Below are positions 15,820 to 25,094 of a stretch of DNA of 64,000 nt, one piece after another. How positions within the stretch are numbered: position 1 is the first letter of the stretch; each line of letters starts with the position of its first letter. Source of the DNA: Saccharopolyspora erythraea (GTDB lineage Bacteria; Actinomycetota; Actinomycetes; Mycobacteriales; Pseudonocardiaceae); assembly GCF_018141105.1 (NCBI RefSeq), contig NZ_CP054839.1, positions 4,960,001 to 5,024,000 of the forward strand, given 5' to 3'. A model generated the notes under the pieces. That model worked only from the letters and a program-made list of their open reading frames with translations. It was not told where the DNA came from and ran no database searches. A program made the position numbers and the translations under genes.

Positions 15820-16611
15820 ATGCCGGTATTGGACTACGTGCGGTACTGCGACGAGATCGTTGTTCAGACGGATCTGCTGCGGACCACCACCGCGAAGGCG
15901 GACATGACCACGCCGGTGCCGTCCTGCCCGGGGTGGAACGTCGGTCAGCTGCTGCGGCACCTGGGCGGGTGCCACCGCTGGGTGGAGCGGATCGTGCGCA
16001 CGCGCTCGGCCGAGTTCCTGCCCGACGACGACTTCCGCGATCTCACCCCGTACACCGACGAGGACGCGACGGTGCTCGACGGGTGGCTCGCCGAAGGCGC
16101 GGCGCTGCTGGCCGGCGCGCTGCGCGCGGCGGGCCCGGATGCGCGGATCTGGAGCCCCGTGCCCGCGGGCGGCACCGCGTTCTTCGCCCGCCGCATGGCC
16201 CACGAGACCGTCGTCCACCGGGCCGACGCGACCCTCGCTCTCGGGAAGGCGTTCGAGGTCCGGGAGCAGGTGGCGCTGGACTGCCTCGACGAGTGGATGG
16301 AGCTCGGGTCGCTGCCGCAGATGTTCGAGTTCCACCCCGAGAAGCGCGAACTGCTCGGGCCGGGCCGGACGCTGCACCTGCACGCCACCGACACCGCGCC
16401 GGAGGCCCGCGCCGAGTGGGTCGTGGACCTCACCGGCGACGCGATCACGTGGCGGCGGGCACACGAGAAGTGCGCGGTCGCCGTGCGCGGGCCGCTGACC
16501 GACCTGCTGCTGGTCGTCTACAGGCGGCGGTCGCCGTACGCCGGAAGCGTCGAGGTCGTCGGCGACACCGGCCTGCTCGACTTCTGGCTGGAACGGGTCG
16601 GCTTCGGCTGA
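15820..16611 (+). CDS. Maleylpyruvate isomerase-like (DinB-superfamily) protein
   Basis: A 263-residue member of the TIGR03083 family. The N-terminal four-helix DinB-like domain (residues about 1-170) contains VPSCPGWNVGQLLRHLGGCHRWVERIV and AHETVVHRADA, which carry the His residues of the metal site; the C-terminal domain (ARAEWVVDLTGDAITWRR) is the sterol-carrier-like part. In actinomycetes related enzymes are mycothiol-dependent (for example maleylpyruvate isomerase), so a thiol-dependent detoxification or isomerisation role is possible but unproven. Start ATG 15820, with TAGTTT 7 nt upstream consistent with a leaderless transcript. Confidence 0.82.
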   Translation: MPVLDYVRYCDEIVVQTDLLRTTTAKADMTTPVPSCPGWNVGQLLRHLGGCHRWVERIVRTRSAEFLPDDDFRDLTPYTDEDATVLDGWLAEGAALLAGALRAAGPDARIWSPVPAGGTAFFARRMAHETVVHRADATLALGKAFEVREQVALDCLDEWMELGSLPQMFEFHPEKRELLGPGRTLHLHATDTAPEARAEWVVDLTGDAITWRRAHEKCAVAVRGPLTDLLLVVYRRRSPYAGSVEVVGDTGLLDFWLERVGFG

Positions 16612-16639
16612 CCTGACAGCCGGACCGCGCTCGCGCCCC

Positions 16640-17704
16640 TCATGCCGAGTCCGGCCCCTGCGCGTCGGCCCAGGTCCGGGGTACGACGACGTGCAGCGCG
16701 TTTCGCGCGACGCGGAACCGCTGCGGGGTGTGGGCGACCAGTTCGCCGTCGACGTTGACCGGCAGGTCCGGAGCGGTTTCCAGCTCGACGCGCGTGGTGC
16801 GGAAGTGCTCCACGTGCGAACCCCCGCCGCCGGTCCGCAGGTTGCGCGCGACGGCGAGCAGGTCGAGCACCCCGCCCTGCCTGATCACCGACACGTCCAG
16901 GGTGCTGTCGTCGATGCCCGAGTCCGGCGCGGCGATCTGGCCACCGCCGAAGTAGCGGCCGTTGGCCACCGAGACCTGGAGCAGGCGCTCGTACTCCACG
17001 GGTGGGTGGTCGTCGTCGGGGAAGCGCAGACGCGCCCGGAACGGCCGGTGCCGGACGAACGCCTTCACCGTGGCCACCGGGTAGGCGAGGGCGCCGACGC
17101 GGCGCTTGAGCCACGGCGACATCGACTCGACCACCAGCGCGCCGATCCCGACCGAGGCCCGGTTGACGTAGTAGTTGTCGCCGCATAGCCCGAGGTCGAC
17201 GTCGACGATGTGGCCGTCGGCGATGGTGCGGCACGCCTGTTCGAGGTCGCCCGGGATGTGCATGGTCCGCGCGAAGTCGTTGGCGGTGCCCAGCGGCAGC
17301 AGCCCCAGCGGCACGTCGCGGTGCGCGAGCACGTCGACCACCGAGCTGACGCTGCCGTCGCCTCCGCCGAGCACCACCAGGTCGTGGCCGGCGTCGATGG
17401 CCGCCGCGACCGTCTCCGGCAGCCGCGACGGGTCGCGCAGCGGGAGGGTGCTGCCCACCGGGAGGCCGAGCGAGCGCAGGCGGTCCACGGCGTAGGCGTA
17501 GGCCTTGCCGCCGTTGCGCGCGTGGACGTTGACCACCACGGCCGCCCGCGTAGCGGGCCTGTCGATGCGGATGCTCGCCTCCTGCTCTGCGCAGTGCCGT
17601 TGACGCTTCCGTTCTACTCCTGGCAGGTGACCGGAGCATGTCGCGGTGCCGAACTGCTGACCCGGCGTGACCTCGCCGGTGGCGTCCGGGCGAGACGGCG
17701 TCAC
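16640..17704 (-). CDS. Diacylglycerol/lipid kinase family protein
   Basis: A 354-residue kinase of the DAGK catalytic family. The nucleotide-binding motif is VVLGGGDGSVSSVV (113-117 GGGDG), followed by LGLLPLGTANDFARTMHIP, the classic second block, and the C-terminal VNVDGELVAHTPQRFRV. These soluble or membrane-associated enzymes phosphorylate diacylglycerol or related lipids (YegS/DgkB/BmrU group). The stated GTG start gives an unusually long 50-residue N-terminal extension before the conserved VVVNVHARNGG; a start nearer that block may be used, though no good candidate codon with a ribosome site is visible. Divergent from the APC permease. Confidence 0.85.
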   Translation of the reverse strand: MTPSRPDATGEVTPGQQFGTATCSGHLPGVERKRQRHCAEQEASIRIDRPATRAAVVVNVHARNGGKAYAYAVDRLRSLGLPVGSTLPLRDPSRLPETVAAAIDAGHDLVVLGGGDGSVSSVVDVLAHRDVPLGLLPLGTANDFARTMHIPGDLEQACRTIADGHIVDVDLGLCGDNYYVNRASVGIGALVVESMSPWLKRRVGALAYPVATVKAFVRHRPFRARLRFPDDDHPPVEYERLLQVSVANGRYFGGGQIAAPDSGIDDSTLDVSVIRQGGVLDLLAVARNLRTGGGGSHVEHFRTTRVELETAPDLPVNVDGELVAHTPQRFRVARNALHVVVPRTWADAQGPDSA

Positions 17705-17769
17705 CGGGCGAAGCGGCGGCGGCCGGTTAGCCTGTGCGCGCCCGCAAGCGACGCGCTGGAGGCAACGCG

Positions 17770-19008
17770 GTGAGCGACGACCAGCAGCCCGGCCCGCGGC
17801 TGGCCCGCAGGCTCGGGACCGGCGACGCCGTCGTCATCGGCCTGGGTTCGATGATCGGCGCCGGCGTCTTCTCGGCCTTCGCCCCGGCCGCTGCCGCCGC
17901 GGGCAGCGGTCTGCTGGCCGGCCTGGCGATCGCCGGTGTGGTGGCGTACTGCAATGCGACCAGCTCCGCTGCGCTGGCCGCCAGGTACCCGCGCTCCGGA
18001 GGCACCTACGTCTACGGACGGCAGCGGCTCGGCGAGTGGTGGGGCTTCGCGGCGGGCTGGGGCTTCGTGGTGGGCAAGACGGCCTCGTGCGCGGCGATGG
18101 CGCTGACCTTCGCCGCCTACGTGGCACCGGAGTTCTCCCGGCCGCCGGCGGTCCTGGCCGTGCTGGGGATCACCGCCGTCAACTGCTTCGGCATCACCAA
18201 GACCGCGGGTGTGGCGCGTGTGCTGCTCGCCGCCACTCTGCTGGCCCTCGCGGTGGCGCTCACGGCTGTGTTCGCCGCCGACCACGTCGGCGCGATGCCG
18301 CTCACCGCGCACCCGGCGGGCGTGCTCCAGTCGGCCGGACTGCTGTTCTTCGCCTTCGCCGGCTACGCCCGGATCGCGACGCTGGGCGAGGAGGTGCGCG
18401 AGCCGCAGCGGACCATCCCGCGGGCGATCCCGATCGCGCTCGGTGCCGCGTTGGTGGTCTACGCCGTGGTCGGGGTCGGCCTCCTCGCGGCGCTCGGCCC
18501 GGAGGCGCTGGCCCGGTCGCGGGCGCCGCTGGCCGATGCCGCCCGCGCCGGGGGCCTGGGCGCGCTCGCTCCCGCCGCCACGGTCGGCGCGGCGGTGGCC
18601 GCGCTGGGTGCGCTGCTCGCACTGGTCACCGGGATCGGCCGGACCGCGCTGGCGATGGCCCGCAACGGCGACCTGCCGCGCCGGCTGGCCACGGTGCACC
18701 CCCGCTACCAGGTGCCCCGGCACGCGGAGCTGGCGCTGGCGCTGGTCGTGTGCGCGCTGGTGCTCACCCTCGACCTGCGCGAGGCGATCGGGTTCTCGTC
18801 GTTCGGGGTCCTGGTCTACTACGCGATCGCCAACGCGGCCGCGTACACGCTGCCCGCCGGGGAGCGGCACATGCGCCGGTGGGTGCCCGTGCTCGGGCTG
18901 GCGGGATGCCTGCTGCTCGCGGTCACGCTGCCCTGGCAGTCCGTCGTGTCCGGACTGGCGGTTTTCGCAGTCGGGCTGGGCGGCCGTGCGCTGTTGCGAC
19001 GGCGCTGA
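17770..19008 (+). CDS. APC-superfamily amino acid permease
   Basis: A 412-residue polytopic permease with about 11-12 hydrophobic segments. The APC opening helix is GDAVVIGLGSMIGAGVFSAFAPAAAAAGSGLL, followed by the consensus loop PRSGGTYVYGRQRLGEWWGFAAGWGFVVGK, and later FFAFAGYARIATLGEEVREPQRTIPRAI. It probably imports an amino acid or polyamine by proton symport; specificity cannot be read. GTG 17770 is supported by GGAGG 7 nt upstream. It is shorter than the CAT-type permease whose remnant lies at 59.9 kb. Confidence 0.9.
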   Translation: MSDDQQPGPRLARRLGTGDAVVIGLGSMIGAGVFSAFAPAAAAAGSGLLAGLAIAGVVAYCNATSSAALAARYPRSGGTYVYGRQRLGEWWGFAAGWGFVVGKTASCAAMALTFAAYVAPEFSRPPAVLAVLGITAVNCFGITKTAGVARVLLAATLLALAVALTAVFAADHVGAMPLTAHPAGVLQSAGLLFFAFAGYARIATLGEEVREPQRTIPRAIPIALGAALVVYAVVGVGLLAALGPEALARSRAPLADAARAGGLGALAPAATVGAAVAALGALLALVTGIGRTALAMARNGDLPRRLATVHPRYQVPRHAELALALVVCALVLTLDLREAIGFSSFGVLVYYAIANAAAYTLPAGERHMRRWVPVLGLAGCLLLAVTLPWQSVVSGLAVFAVGLGGRALLRRR

Positions 19009-19046
19009 CGCCGCCGGGAGTCTTCGGGACGGTATGGCAACCCCAC

Positions 19047-20243
19047 TCACGGGTTCCCGGCTCCGAGCAGTGCGTAGGGCCGGTCGTAAAGCCGTCCGAG
19101 GACTCCGGTGCAGGCGGCGACGGCCTGCACGTCCGGTCCGAACCGGGTGATCGCAGGCAGCTCGCCGCCGGGCAGAGCCGTGTTGGCCGCGAAGCTGTGC
19201 AGGAGTTCGTCGGTGTAGTCCGGCGCGTCGGTGATCGCCTGCCCGCCCAGCACGACCGCGTCGGGGTCGACGACGTCGCGCAGCATCGCCACCGCGCGGC
19301 CGATGGCCTGGGCGCGCTCGGCCAGCAGCCGCGAGGCGACGGGGTCTCCGGCGTCGTCGGCTTCGCGAAGCAGGACGATGTCGGGTTCGGCGATGACGCC
19401 CGCCTCGACCGCCCGGCGCGTGACGGTCTCCTCCGACACCGTGGCCTCCAGGCAGCCGGTGCGGCCGCAACGGCAGCGCTGGTCCCCGCCGACCGGCAGG
19501 TGAGCGACGTCGCCGGACCGTCCGGGGTCGCGGGGCGGCCGCCCGTCGAACGCGATCGCGACACCGACCACCTCGCGGGCGTAGAAGTACAGCAGGCTGC
19601 GCGGAGCCCGGCCGCCGCCGAACAACACCTCGGCGGTGGCCATCGCGGGCACGTGGCCGTCGAGGTGCACCGGCAGCCCGGTGGCGCGCTCCAGCAGCGC
19701 CCGGGCGGGCACCGCGCGCCAGCCGAGCCGGTCGTGGTCGACGAGGCCCTCGGCGATGTCGACCCGGCCGCCGGTGGCGAGCCCGAGTCCGACCACCGTC
19801 CGCTCCGGCCGGCGCCGCAGCAATGCGCGCGCCCGCCCGGCGATCGTGGCCAGCGCATCCTCCGGACCGCTCCGAGGCGTCGGAACGCTTTCGCTGCACA
19901 GGAGTCTGCCCCGCAGGTCTGCCAGCCCGAAGGTCGTCGTGGTCACTCCGATGTGGACGCCGCAGGCGGCGATCGCGCTGTCGTCGACGTCCACCGGCAC
20001 CCTCGGACGCCCGATGGCACCGTGCCAGGTCAGCTCCGGAACCTCGCGCACCAGGCCGAGCTCGGCGAGGGCGGACACCTGCCTGCTCACCGTCGCCATG
20101 CTCAGCGAGGTCCGGCGCGCGATGGCGGCTCGGGACAGCGGGCCCTCCCTGCGGATGGCCGCGAGCACCAGGGCCGCGTTGGCCTCGCGCACACCGCCGG
20201 GGCGTGGCCGCGGCGGGCCGACCGGGCTCAGGATGATCGTCAC
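19047..20243 (-). CDS. ROK-family transcriptional regulator
   Basis: A 398-residue ROK repressor. The N-terminal MarR-like HTH is at residues 25-65 (LVLAAIRREGPLSRAAIARRTSLSMATVSRQVSALAELGLV); the sugar-kinase-like ROK domain follows, with the zinc motif RCRCGRTGCLEA (C257, C259, C264). Such proteins repress sugar uptake or catabolic genes and respond to a sugar or sugar phosphate. GTG 20243 has GAGGTAGGA immediately upstream. A perfect palindrome, TTCGAC-TAC-GTCGAA, lies at 20266-20280. No sugar transport genes adjoin it. Confidence 0.9.
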   Translation of the reverse strand: MTIILSPVGPPRPRPGGVREANAALVLAAIRREGPLSRAAIARRTSLSMATVSRQVSALAELGLVREVPELTWHGAIGRPRVPVDVDDSAIAACGVHIGVTTTTFGLADLRGRLLCSESVPTPRSGPEDALATIAGRARALLRRRPERTVVGLGLATGGRVDIAEGLVDHDRLGWRAVPARALLERATGLPVHLDGHVPAMATAEVLFGGGRAPRSLLYFYAREVVGVAIAFDGRPPRDPGRSGDVAHLPVGGDQRCRCGRTGCLEATVSEETVTRRAVEAGVIAEPDIVLLREADDAGDPVASRLLAERAQAIGRAVAMLRDVVDPDAVVLGGQAITDAPDYTDELLHSFAANTALPGGELPAITRFGPDVQAVAACTGVLGRLYDRPYALLGAGNP

Positions 20244-20265
20244 GTCCTACCTCGGGACAGCCGGA

Positions 20266-20280
20266 TTCGACTACGTCGAA
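20266..20280. promoter_or_regulatory. Candidate ROK operator
   Basis: TTCGAC-TAC-GTCGAA is a perfect inverted repeat with a 3-nt spacer, 22 bp upstream of the ROK start codon. It is probably an autoregulatory site, judged by symmetry and position only. Confidence 0.45.
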
Positions 20281-20767
20281 CCGCCGCGGATGCACCGCGG
20301 TGGTGGTTGCTTTCGCTTGGGCGGGGAGAAAAGTGCGGCTGGGCGGGAAAACCCGCCTGCCGAGCGCGCTTCCGGTCGCAAGAGCGGCGCTGAGGTGGAT
20401 CAGCAGTGCCGACAGCACGGCGCGACGGATGTGCGCTGCACAGCGCCGCAACCGTGCGACCCGTACGCATCGATCTTCTGCATGGTGCGAGGTTCCGCCG
20501 CGGGGGGTGCCGGTGTCAAAGCCGCCCGCGATGCGGGATCGCACGCCCGACTTATTTTCAGTCCCGCACGACCGGTTGCCGCGCCGTTCGCGGCGTCCTT
20601 ACGGTGCGATCGTGGCATCGAAGGGAAACCTCCGCACAGCGCTCCGCTGTCGCGACGGGTGCGCGGCGCGCTTCTAGCACCGTTTCCGCACCCCCGCGTT
20701 TCCCCACCGTTTCACCGTTCACCCCCGCACCGCGCGCGCTTCACCTTGCGCCGAAAGGAAACTCGAC
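20281..20767. other. Gene-free interval before the TauD gene
   Basis: A 487-bp interval between divergent genes. Short frames exist but none looks coding. The last 20 bp carry AAAGGA about 8 nt before the TauD ATG. A weak TGCGGGA/TCCCGCA inverted repeat surrounds an AT-rich TTATTTT patch near 20553-20558. No known riboswitch pattern was recognised, so a long leader for the dioxygenase is possible but not shown. Confidence 0.4.
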
Positions 20768-21715
20768 ATGACCGCTCAGCTCGAACACGCATCCGACACC
20801 ACCCGCACGGAGTCCGGTGTCCGGGTCGTCAAGCTCGGCGCGCACATCGGCGCCCGTGTCGACGGCGTCCGGCTCGGGGGCGACCTCGACGCCGGGACGG
20901 TCGAGGCGATCCGCTCGGCCCTGCTCAGCCACAAGGTGATCTTCTTCCGCGACCAGGGCCACCTCGACGACGAGTCGCAGCTCGCGTTCGCCCGCCTGCT
21001 CGGCGACCTCACCCTGGCCCACCCGACCGTGCGAGGCCGGGACAACGCCAGCATCCTGCCGATCGACTCCGACTACTCCAAGGCCAACAGCTGGCACACC
21101 GACGTCACCTTCGTCGACCGGGTGCCCGCAATCAGCGTGCTCCGGGCGGTGCAGCTGCCCGACTACGGCGGCACCACCACGTGGGCGAGCACGGTGGCGG
21201 CCTACGAGAAGCTGCCCGCGCCGCTCAAGGCGCTGGTCGACTCGCTGTGGGCGGTGCACACCAACGCCTACGACTACGCGGCCAACATCGACGAGACCCG
21301 CGTCGGCGGAGTGGACGTCAAGTTCCAGGAGTACCGCGAGGAGTTCGTCTCCGACGTCTACGAGACCGAGCATCCGGTCGTGCGCGTGCACCCCGAGACC
21401 GGCGAGCGCGCCCTGCTGCTGGGCCACTTCGTCAAGCGGCTGGTCGGCCTCACCAGCTCGGAGTCCCACACCCTGCTCCAGCTGCTGCAGAGCCGCGTCA
21501 CGCAGCTGGAGAACACGGTTCGGTGGCACTGGTCCGACGGCGACCTGGCCATCTGGGACAACCGGGCGACTCAGCACTACGCCATCGCCGACTACGACGA
21601 CCTGCCCCGGCGGCTGCACCGCGTCACGCTCGCCGGCGACGTGCCGGTCAGCATCGACGGCGTGCGCAGCACGATCCGCACCGGAGACGCCTCGCACTAC
21701 TCGGAGGTCTCCTGA
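20768..21715 (+). CDS. TauD/TfdA-family 2-oxoglutarate-dependent dioxygenase
   Basis: A 315-residue Fe(II)/2-oxoglutarate dioxygenase. The iron-binding HxD is SWHTDVTF (H110, D112) and the distal His is in [11 protein letters not shown] (H284), followed by the Arg that contacts 2-oxoglutarate. The N-terminal [21 protein letters not shown] and the [24 protein letters not shown] block are typical of TauD/alkyl-sulfatase AtsK-like enzymes, which release sulfite or sulfate from taurine or alkyl sulfates. No sulfonate transporter is adjacent, so the substrate is unresolved. The unit ends with a strong hairpin at 21730-21768. Confidence 0.9.
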   Translation: MTAQLEHASDTTRTESGVRVVKLGAHIGARVDGVRLGGDLDAGTVEAIRSALLSHKVIFFRDQGHLDDESQLAFARLLGDLTLAHPTVRGRDNASILPIDSDYSKANSWHTDVTFVDRVPAISVLRAVQLPDYGGTTTWASTVAAYEKLPAPLKALVDSLWAVHTNAYDYAANIDETRVGGVDVKFQEYREEFVSDVYETEHPVVRVHPETGERALLLGHFVKRLVGLTSSESHTLLQLLQSRVTQLENTVRWHWSDGDLAIWDNRATQHYAIADYDDLPRRLHRVTLAGDVPVSIDGVRSTIRTGDASHYSEVS

Positions 21716-21729
21716 CCCGCGACCGCGTT

Positions 21730-21768
21730 CCCGGCGCTCGGCGGCCACCTCGGCCACCGAGCGCCGGG
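21730..21768 (+). terminator. Terminator after the TauD-family gene
   Basis: CCCGGCGCTCGG and CCGAGCGCCGGG form a perfect 12-bp stem with a 15-nt loop, 14 nt after the stop codon. Confidence 0.7.
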
Positions 21769-22014
21769 CTGTCGTCCTGGTTCCCCCGAGGGCCGTCCGG
21801 GCAAGTGCCCCGGGTCAGGATTCGGCCGAGTCCCGCGCCTGTTCGCATGCGCCGCCCTGTGCTGCGGACGCCACGCCGGGTGCCGCCCGGAGAAAGCGCA
21901 GCCACCGACCCGCAGTCCGGCTAGGCTGAACGCCACGGCCCCGCTCCCCCACGTGGCGCCGGGTCGGGACATGACCGGACGCGGTCATGCGCCTTCTCGG
22001 GGCGAAAGGGTGCG

Positions 22015-24105
22015 ATGGCGAAAACTCCCCGGCAGCGGCCCGGCGACCGCGCGTGGCTGTACTACGTCATGGGCGGCTCGGCGACGGCACTGGCCTACTA
22101 CGCGGTACCCGCCGAAGGCGACTGGCTCGTGGTCCGGCTCGTGCTGTACTGCCTGATCAGCGCCTCGGCGGTAGCGGCGATCGCGGTCGGGCTGGCCCGC
22201 TACCGGCCGGTGCCCAGGCTGCCCTGGCTGATCATCGGCATCAGCCAGGTCGTCTACGCCGTAGCCGACGCCAGCTTCTACACGGCGCACTACATCTTCG
22301 GTGTGACGACGTTCCCGTTCGTCGCCGACATCTTCTACATCGCCCACTACCCGGCGATCGTGGCCGGGCTCCTGCTGCTCATCGAGCGCCGGTCGCCCCG
22401 CCGCGACGTGCCCAACCTGCTCGACGCCTCCCTGCTGGCCGTGGTCGCGGCGATGCTGTCCTGGCTGTTCCTGATCGAGCCGCGCGTCCGCACCGAGTCA
22501 CCGCCGCTGGTCACCGCGGCCTCGCTGGCCTACCCGGTGCTCGACCTCGCGCTGTTCGCGGTCGCGCTGCGGCTGGTGCTGGGCTCCGGGCGGCGTCCCA
22601 CCTCGTTCTTCCTGCTGGCCTACAACCTGCTCGCGTTCATGGCCGCCGACTCGATCTACGTCCTGCAGCAGCTCGGCGGCACCTACGGCGCGGGCAACTT
22701 CCTCGACGCGATCTGGCTGTCGGGCAACATCGCGCTGGGCGCCGCGGGCCTGCACCCGTCGATGGCGGTGCTCGGCGAGCCCGGCCCGGCCAAGGATCAG
22801 AGCCTCGGCCCGTCGCGGGTCGCGGCGCTGACCGCCGCCGCGCTCGTCGCTCCCACGATGCTGCTGGTGCAGCACGGCCGCGGCGCGTTCCACGACATCC
22901 CGGTCATCGCCGCGGCGTGCGCGGTGCTGTTCCTGCTCACCATCGCGCGGCTGGTGGTGATGGTCGTCGAGCAGCGGCGGCTGGCCGTGACCGACGTGCT
23001 GACCGGGCTGTGCACCAGGCGCTACTTCGAGGCGCTCCTGCCGCAGGCGATGGCGCGCTGCGAGCGGGCAGGACGGCCGCTGGCGGTGTTCATCATCGAC
23101 ATCGACCACTTCAAGTCCATCAACGACCGCTACGGGCACCCCGTCGGCGACCGGGTGCTGGTCGAGACCGCCACGCGGCTGCGGCGGGCGGTGCGCGAAG
23201 GCGACGTGCTGGCCCGCTACGGCGGCGAGGAGTTCGCGCTACTGGCGCTGGACGTGGACCGGACGGCGGTCACCGGCATGGCCGAACGGCTGCGCGCCGC
23301 GGTCGGCGGCCTGCCAGTGGAGCTGTCCGGGGCGGACCGAACCTGGGTGACGGTGTCGGTCGGTGTGGCCGGCGGCGACGGCGTCGGACGCAGTCCCGAG
23401 CAGCTCATCGCCGACGCCGACCGCGCGCTGTACGCGGCCAAGGCGATGGGCCGCGACCGCGTCGCGCTCGGCGACGAGCTCGAGCACACACCCGCGGTGG
23501 ACCGCGCCGCCGCACTGCGCTACCTGCACGCCGTGGCCGACCGGGTCGACCGGCTGCTGTCCAACCAGCCGCACAGCCGTCCCGTCGGCCATTGGGCGCG
23601 GCTGGTGTGCCAGCGGCTCGGCGCCGGCGAGGCGACCTGCGCCAACGCCGAACTCGCCGGTCGGCTGCACGACATCGGCAAGATCGTCGTCCCGGAGAAC
23701 ATCCTGGCCAAACCCGCCGCGCTCAGCGAAGCCGAGTGGGCGCTGATGCGCAGGCACCCCGACCACGGGTACCGGCTCATCCGCACGGTGGCGGGCATGG
23801 GTGAGATCGCCGAGATCGTGCGCGAGCACCACGAGCGGCTCGACGGCACCGGCTACCCCAGGGGGCTGGCCGGCGCCGAGATCAGGTTCGAGGCGCGGGT
23901 CATCGCGGTGTGCGACGCGTGGGCGACGATGCGCTCGGACCGCCCGTACCAGTCACCTCTGAACACCGAGGAAGCGCTGCGCCAGCTTCGCGACGGCAGC
24001 GGCGGCCAGTTCGACCCACAGGTCGTCGACGCGTTCGTCGAACTGGTCGAGCAGGGCCGGATCGACGAGCTCACCACCGAGAGCGGCCGTCCGCTGCGCG
24101 CGTAG
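22015..24105 (+). CDS. Membrane GGDEF and HD-GYP fusion protein
   Basis: A 696-residue protein. Residues 1-320 are a membrane domain with about eight or nine helices. A GGDEF diguanylate cyclase domain follows (about 330-490), with active-site GGEEF at 403-407 and the substrate block FIIDIDHFKSINDRYGHPVGD. The C-terminal domain is HD-GYP (about 500-690): HDIGK (H552, D553), HPDHGYRLI and HHERLDGTGYP (GYP 613-615). The protein therefore carries both a cyclic-di-GMP synthase and a cyclic-di-GMP hydrolase with intact motifs. The membrane domain lacks an obvious sensory fold. Which activity dominates cannot be told. Single-gene unit. Confidence 0.92.
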   Translation: MAKTPRQRPGDRAWLYYVMGGSATALAYYAVPAEGDWLVVRLVLYCLISASAVAAIAVGLARYRPVPRLPWLIIGISQVVYAVADASFYTAHYIFGVTTFPFVADIFYIAHYPAIVAGLLLLIERRSPRRDVPNLLDASLLAVVAAMLSWLFLIEPRVRTESPPLVTAASLAYPVLDLALFAVALRLVLGSGRRPTSFFLLAYNLLAFMAADSIYVLQQLGGTYGAGNFLDAIWLSGNIALGAAGLHPSMAVLGEPGPAKDQSLGPSRVAALTAAALVAPTMLLVQHGRGAFHDIPVIAAACAVLFLLTIARLVVMVVEQRRLAVTDVLTGLCTRRYFEALLPQAMARCERAGRPLAVFIIDIDHFKSINDRYGHPVGDRVLVETATRLRRAVREGDVLARYGGEEFALLALDVDRTAVTGMAERLRAAVGGLPVELSGADRTWVTVSVGVAGGDGVGRSPEQLIADADRALYAAKAMGRDRVALGDELEHTPAVDRAAALRYLHAVADRVDRLLSNQPHSRPVGHWARLVCQRLGAGEATCANAELAGRLHDIGKIVVPENILAKPAALSEAEWALMRRHPDHGYRLIRTVAGMGEIAEIVREHHERLDGTGYPRGLAGAEIRFEARVIAVCDAWATMRSDRPYQSPLNTEEALRQLRDGSGGQFDPQVVDAFVELVEQGRIDELTTESGRPLRA

Positions 24106-24231
24106 CGGGATGCCGGGCGGCCGCAACGCGATCGACCACGTCGCTCCCCCGGTCGACGCCGTCCACCGCCGTGTCCCGGATCCGGAAAGCCGCGGGCCAC
24201 GCGGCCACTCGCCGCAAGCCCAGCGGGCCGG

Positions 24232-24891
24232 TCAGCCTGCCTGGTCGGCGAGGGTGTTCCAGAACATCAGCTCGTAGCTCTGGAACAGCCGCCCGTACTC
24301 CCGGGCCGCGTCGGTGACGCGGTCGGCGTCGATGCCTGCCTGGACCGCGGCGAGGGCCTGCTCCTGCGCCTCCGGAGGCGGTGAGGCGAACATGTCGAAG
24401 AACGCGCACGCGTCGTCGTCGAGGCCGTACTGACCGCGCAGCGCCTTGGCGATGCTCGCGCAGTACTGGCCCCATGCGGCGAAGTTGGCCACCACGCCGA
24501 CCACGGCGTCGGCAGGCTCGGCGTTGAGCGCCAGCCACGCCACGTACGCCGGGTACGCCTGGCAGCCTGCCTGCGGCCGGTAGGCGCGAACCGCATCCCG
24601 GTCCATGCCCAGTGCCGAGGCGAGCACCGGCAGCGCCTTGAGGGCGACGCCCTCGCCCTGGGCCAGCCCGGCGAAGAACTCCCGGGTCGGCTCGTCGGTG
24701 GCCCGCCCGGCCAGCGTCAGGAAGCTGCGCCAGTCGCTGGCCACGATGCGGTGCTCCTCGGCGGCGAGCGCGGCGAGTACCGCCCGCGGCGCCCTGCCGT
24801 CCCGCACCAGCGGGACCAGCCGGTTGTCGTCGTCCTGGGGCGCCAGATCCTGCTGCACAGACTCCAGCAGGGCACGTGCCGAAGCAGTCAT
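24232..24891 (-). CDS. TenA/PqqC-like (haem-oxygenase fold) protein
   Basis: A 219-residue all-helical protein of the TenA/PqqC superfamily. C144 (GQYCASIAKAL) and E207 (SYELMFWNTL) lie at the spacing of the catalytic Cys and Glu in TenA thiaminase II, and the C-terminal FWNTLAD block is typical. TenA hydrolyses aminopyrimidines to salvage the thiamine pyrimidine. An NCS1 permease gene lies 204 bp upstream on the same strand, which fits pyrimidine or thiamine-precursor salvage, but no TPP riboswitch is seen, so the assignment stays at family level. Start ATG 24891. Confidence 0.78.
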   Translation of the reverse strand: MTASARALLESVQQDLAPQDDDNRLVPLVRDGRAPRAVLAALAAEEHRIVASDWRSFLTLAGRATDEPTREFFAGLAQGEGVALKALPVLASALGMDRDAVRAYRPQAGCQAYPAYVAWLALNAEPADAVVGVVANFAAWGQYCASIAKALRGQYGLDDDACAFFDMFASPPPEAQEQALAAVQAGIDADRVTDAAREYGRLFQSYELMFWNTLADQAG

Positions 24892-24961
24892 GGCCACGAT
24901 CGTCTCACGCGCGAGCGGACCGCGGTGACAACTCGCCGCACGCGCTGCCGCCCGGCATCGG

Positions 24962-25094
24962 TCAAGAACCGCGCGCCTCCACGAGATCGCCGAGGGCCCG
25001 CCGGGCGAAAGCCCCCACATCGGAGCCGGGGTCCGACAGCGCCGACAGCACCTCGGGATCGACGGCCGCCGCCTCGGCGATGACCGGTGGTGGC
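24962..25094 (-). pseudogene. Possible coding remnant after the permease gene
   Basis: Directly after the NCS1 permease stop, one minus-strand frame reads VIAEAAAVDPEVLSALSDP and continues to LGDLVEARGS before a stop at 24962. Its composition looks coding and resembles a HEAT-repeat end, but there is no usable start before GTG, which would give only 29 residues. It may be the tail of a decayed gene or chance in GC-rich DNA. Function unknown. Confidence 0.25.
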
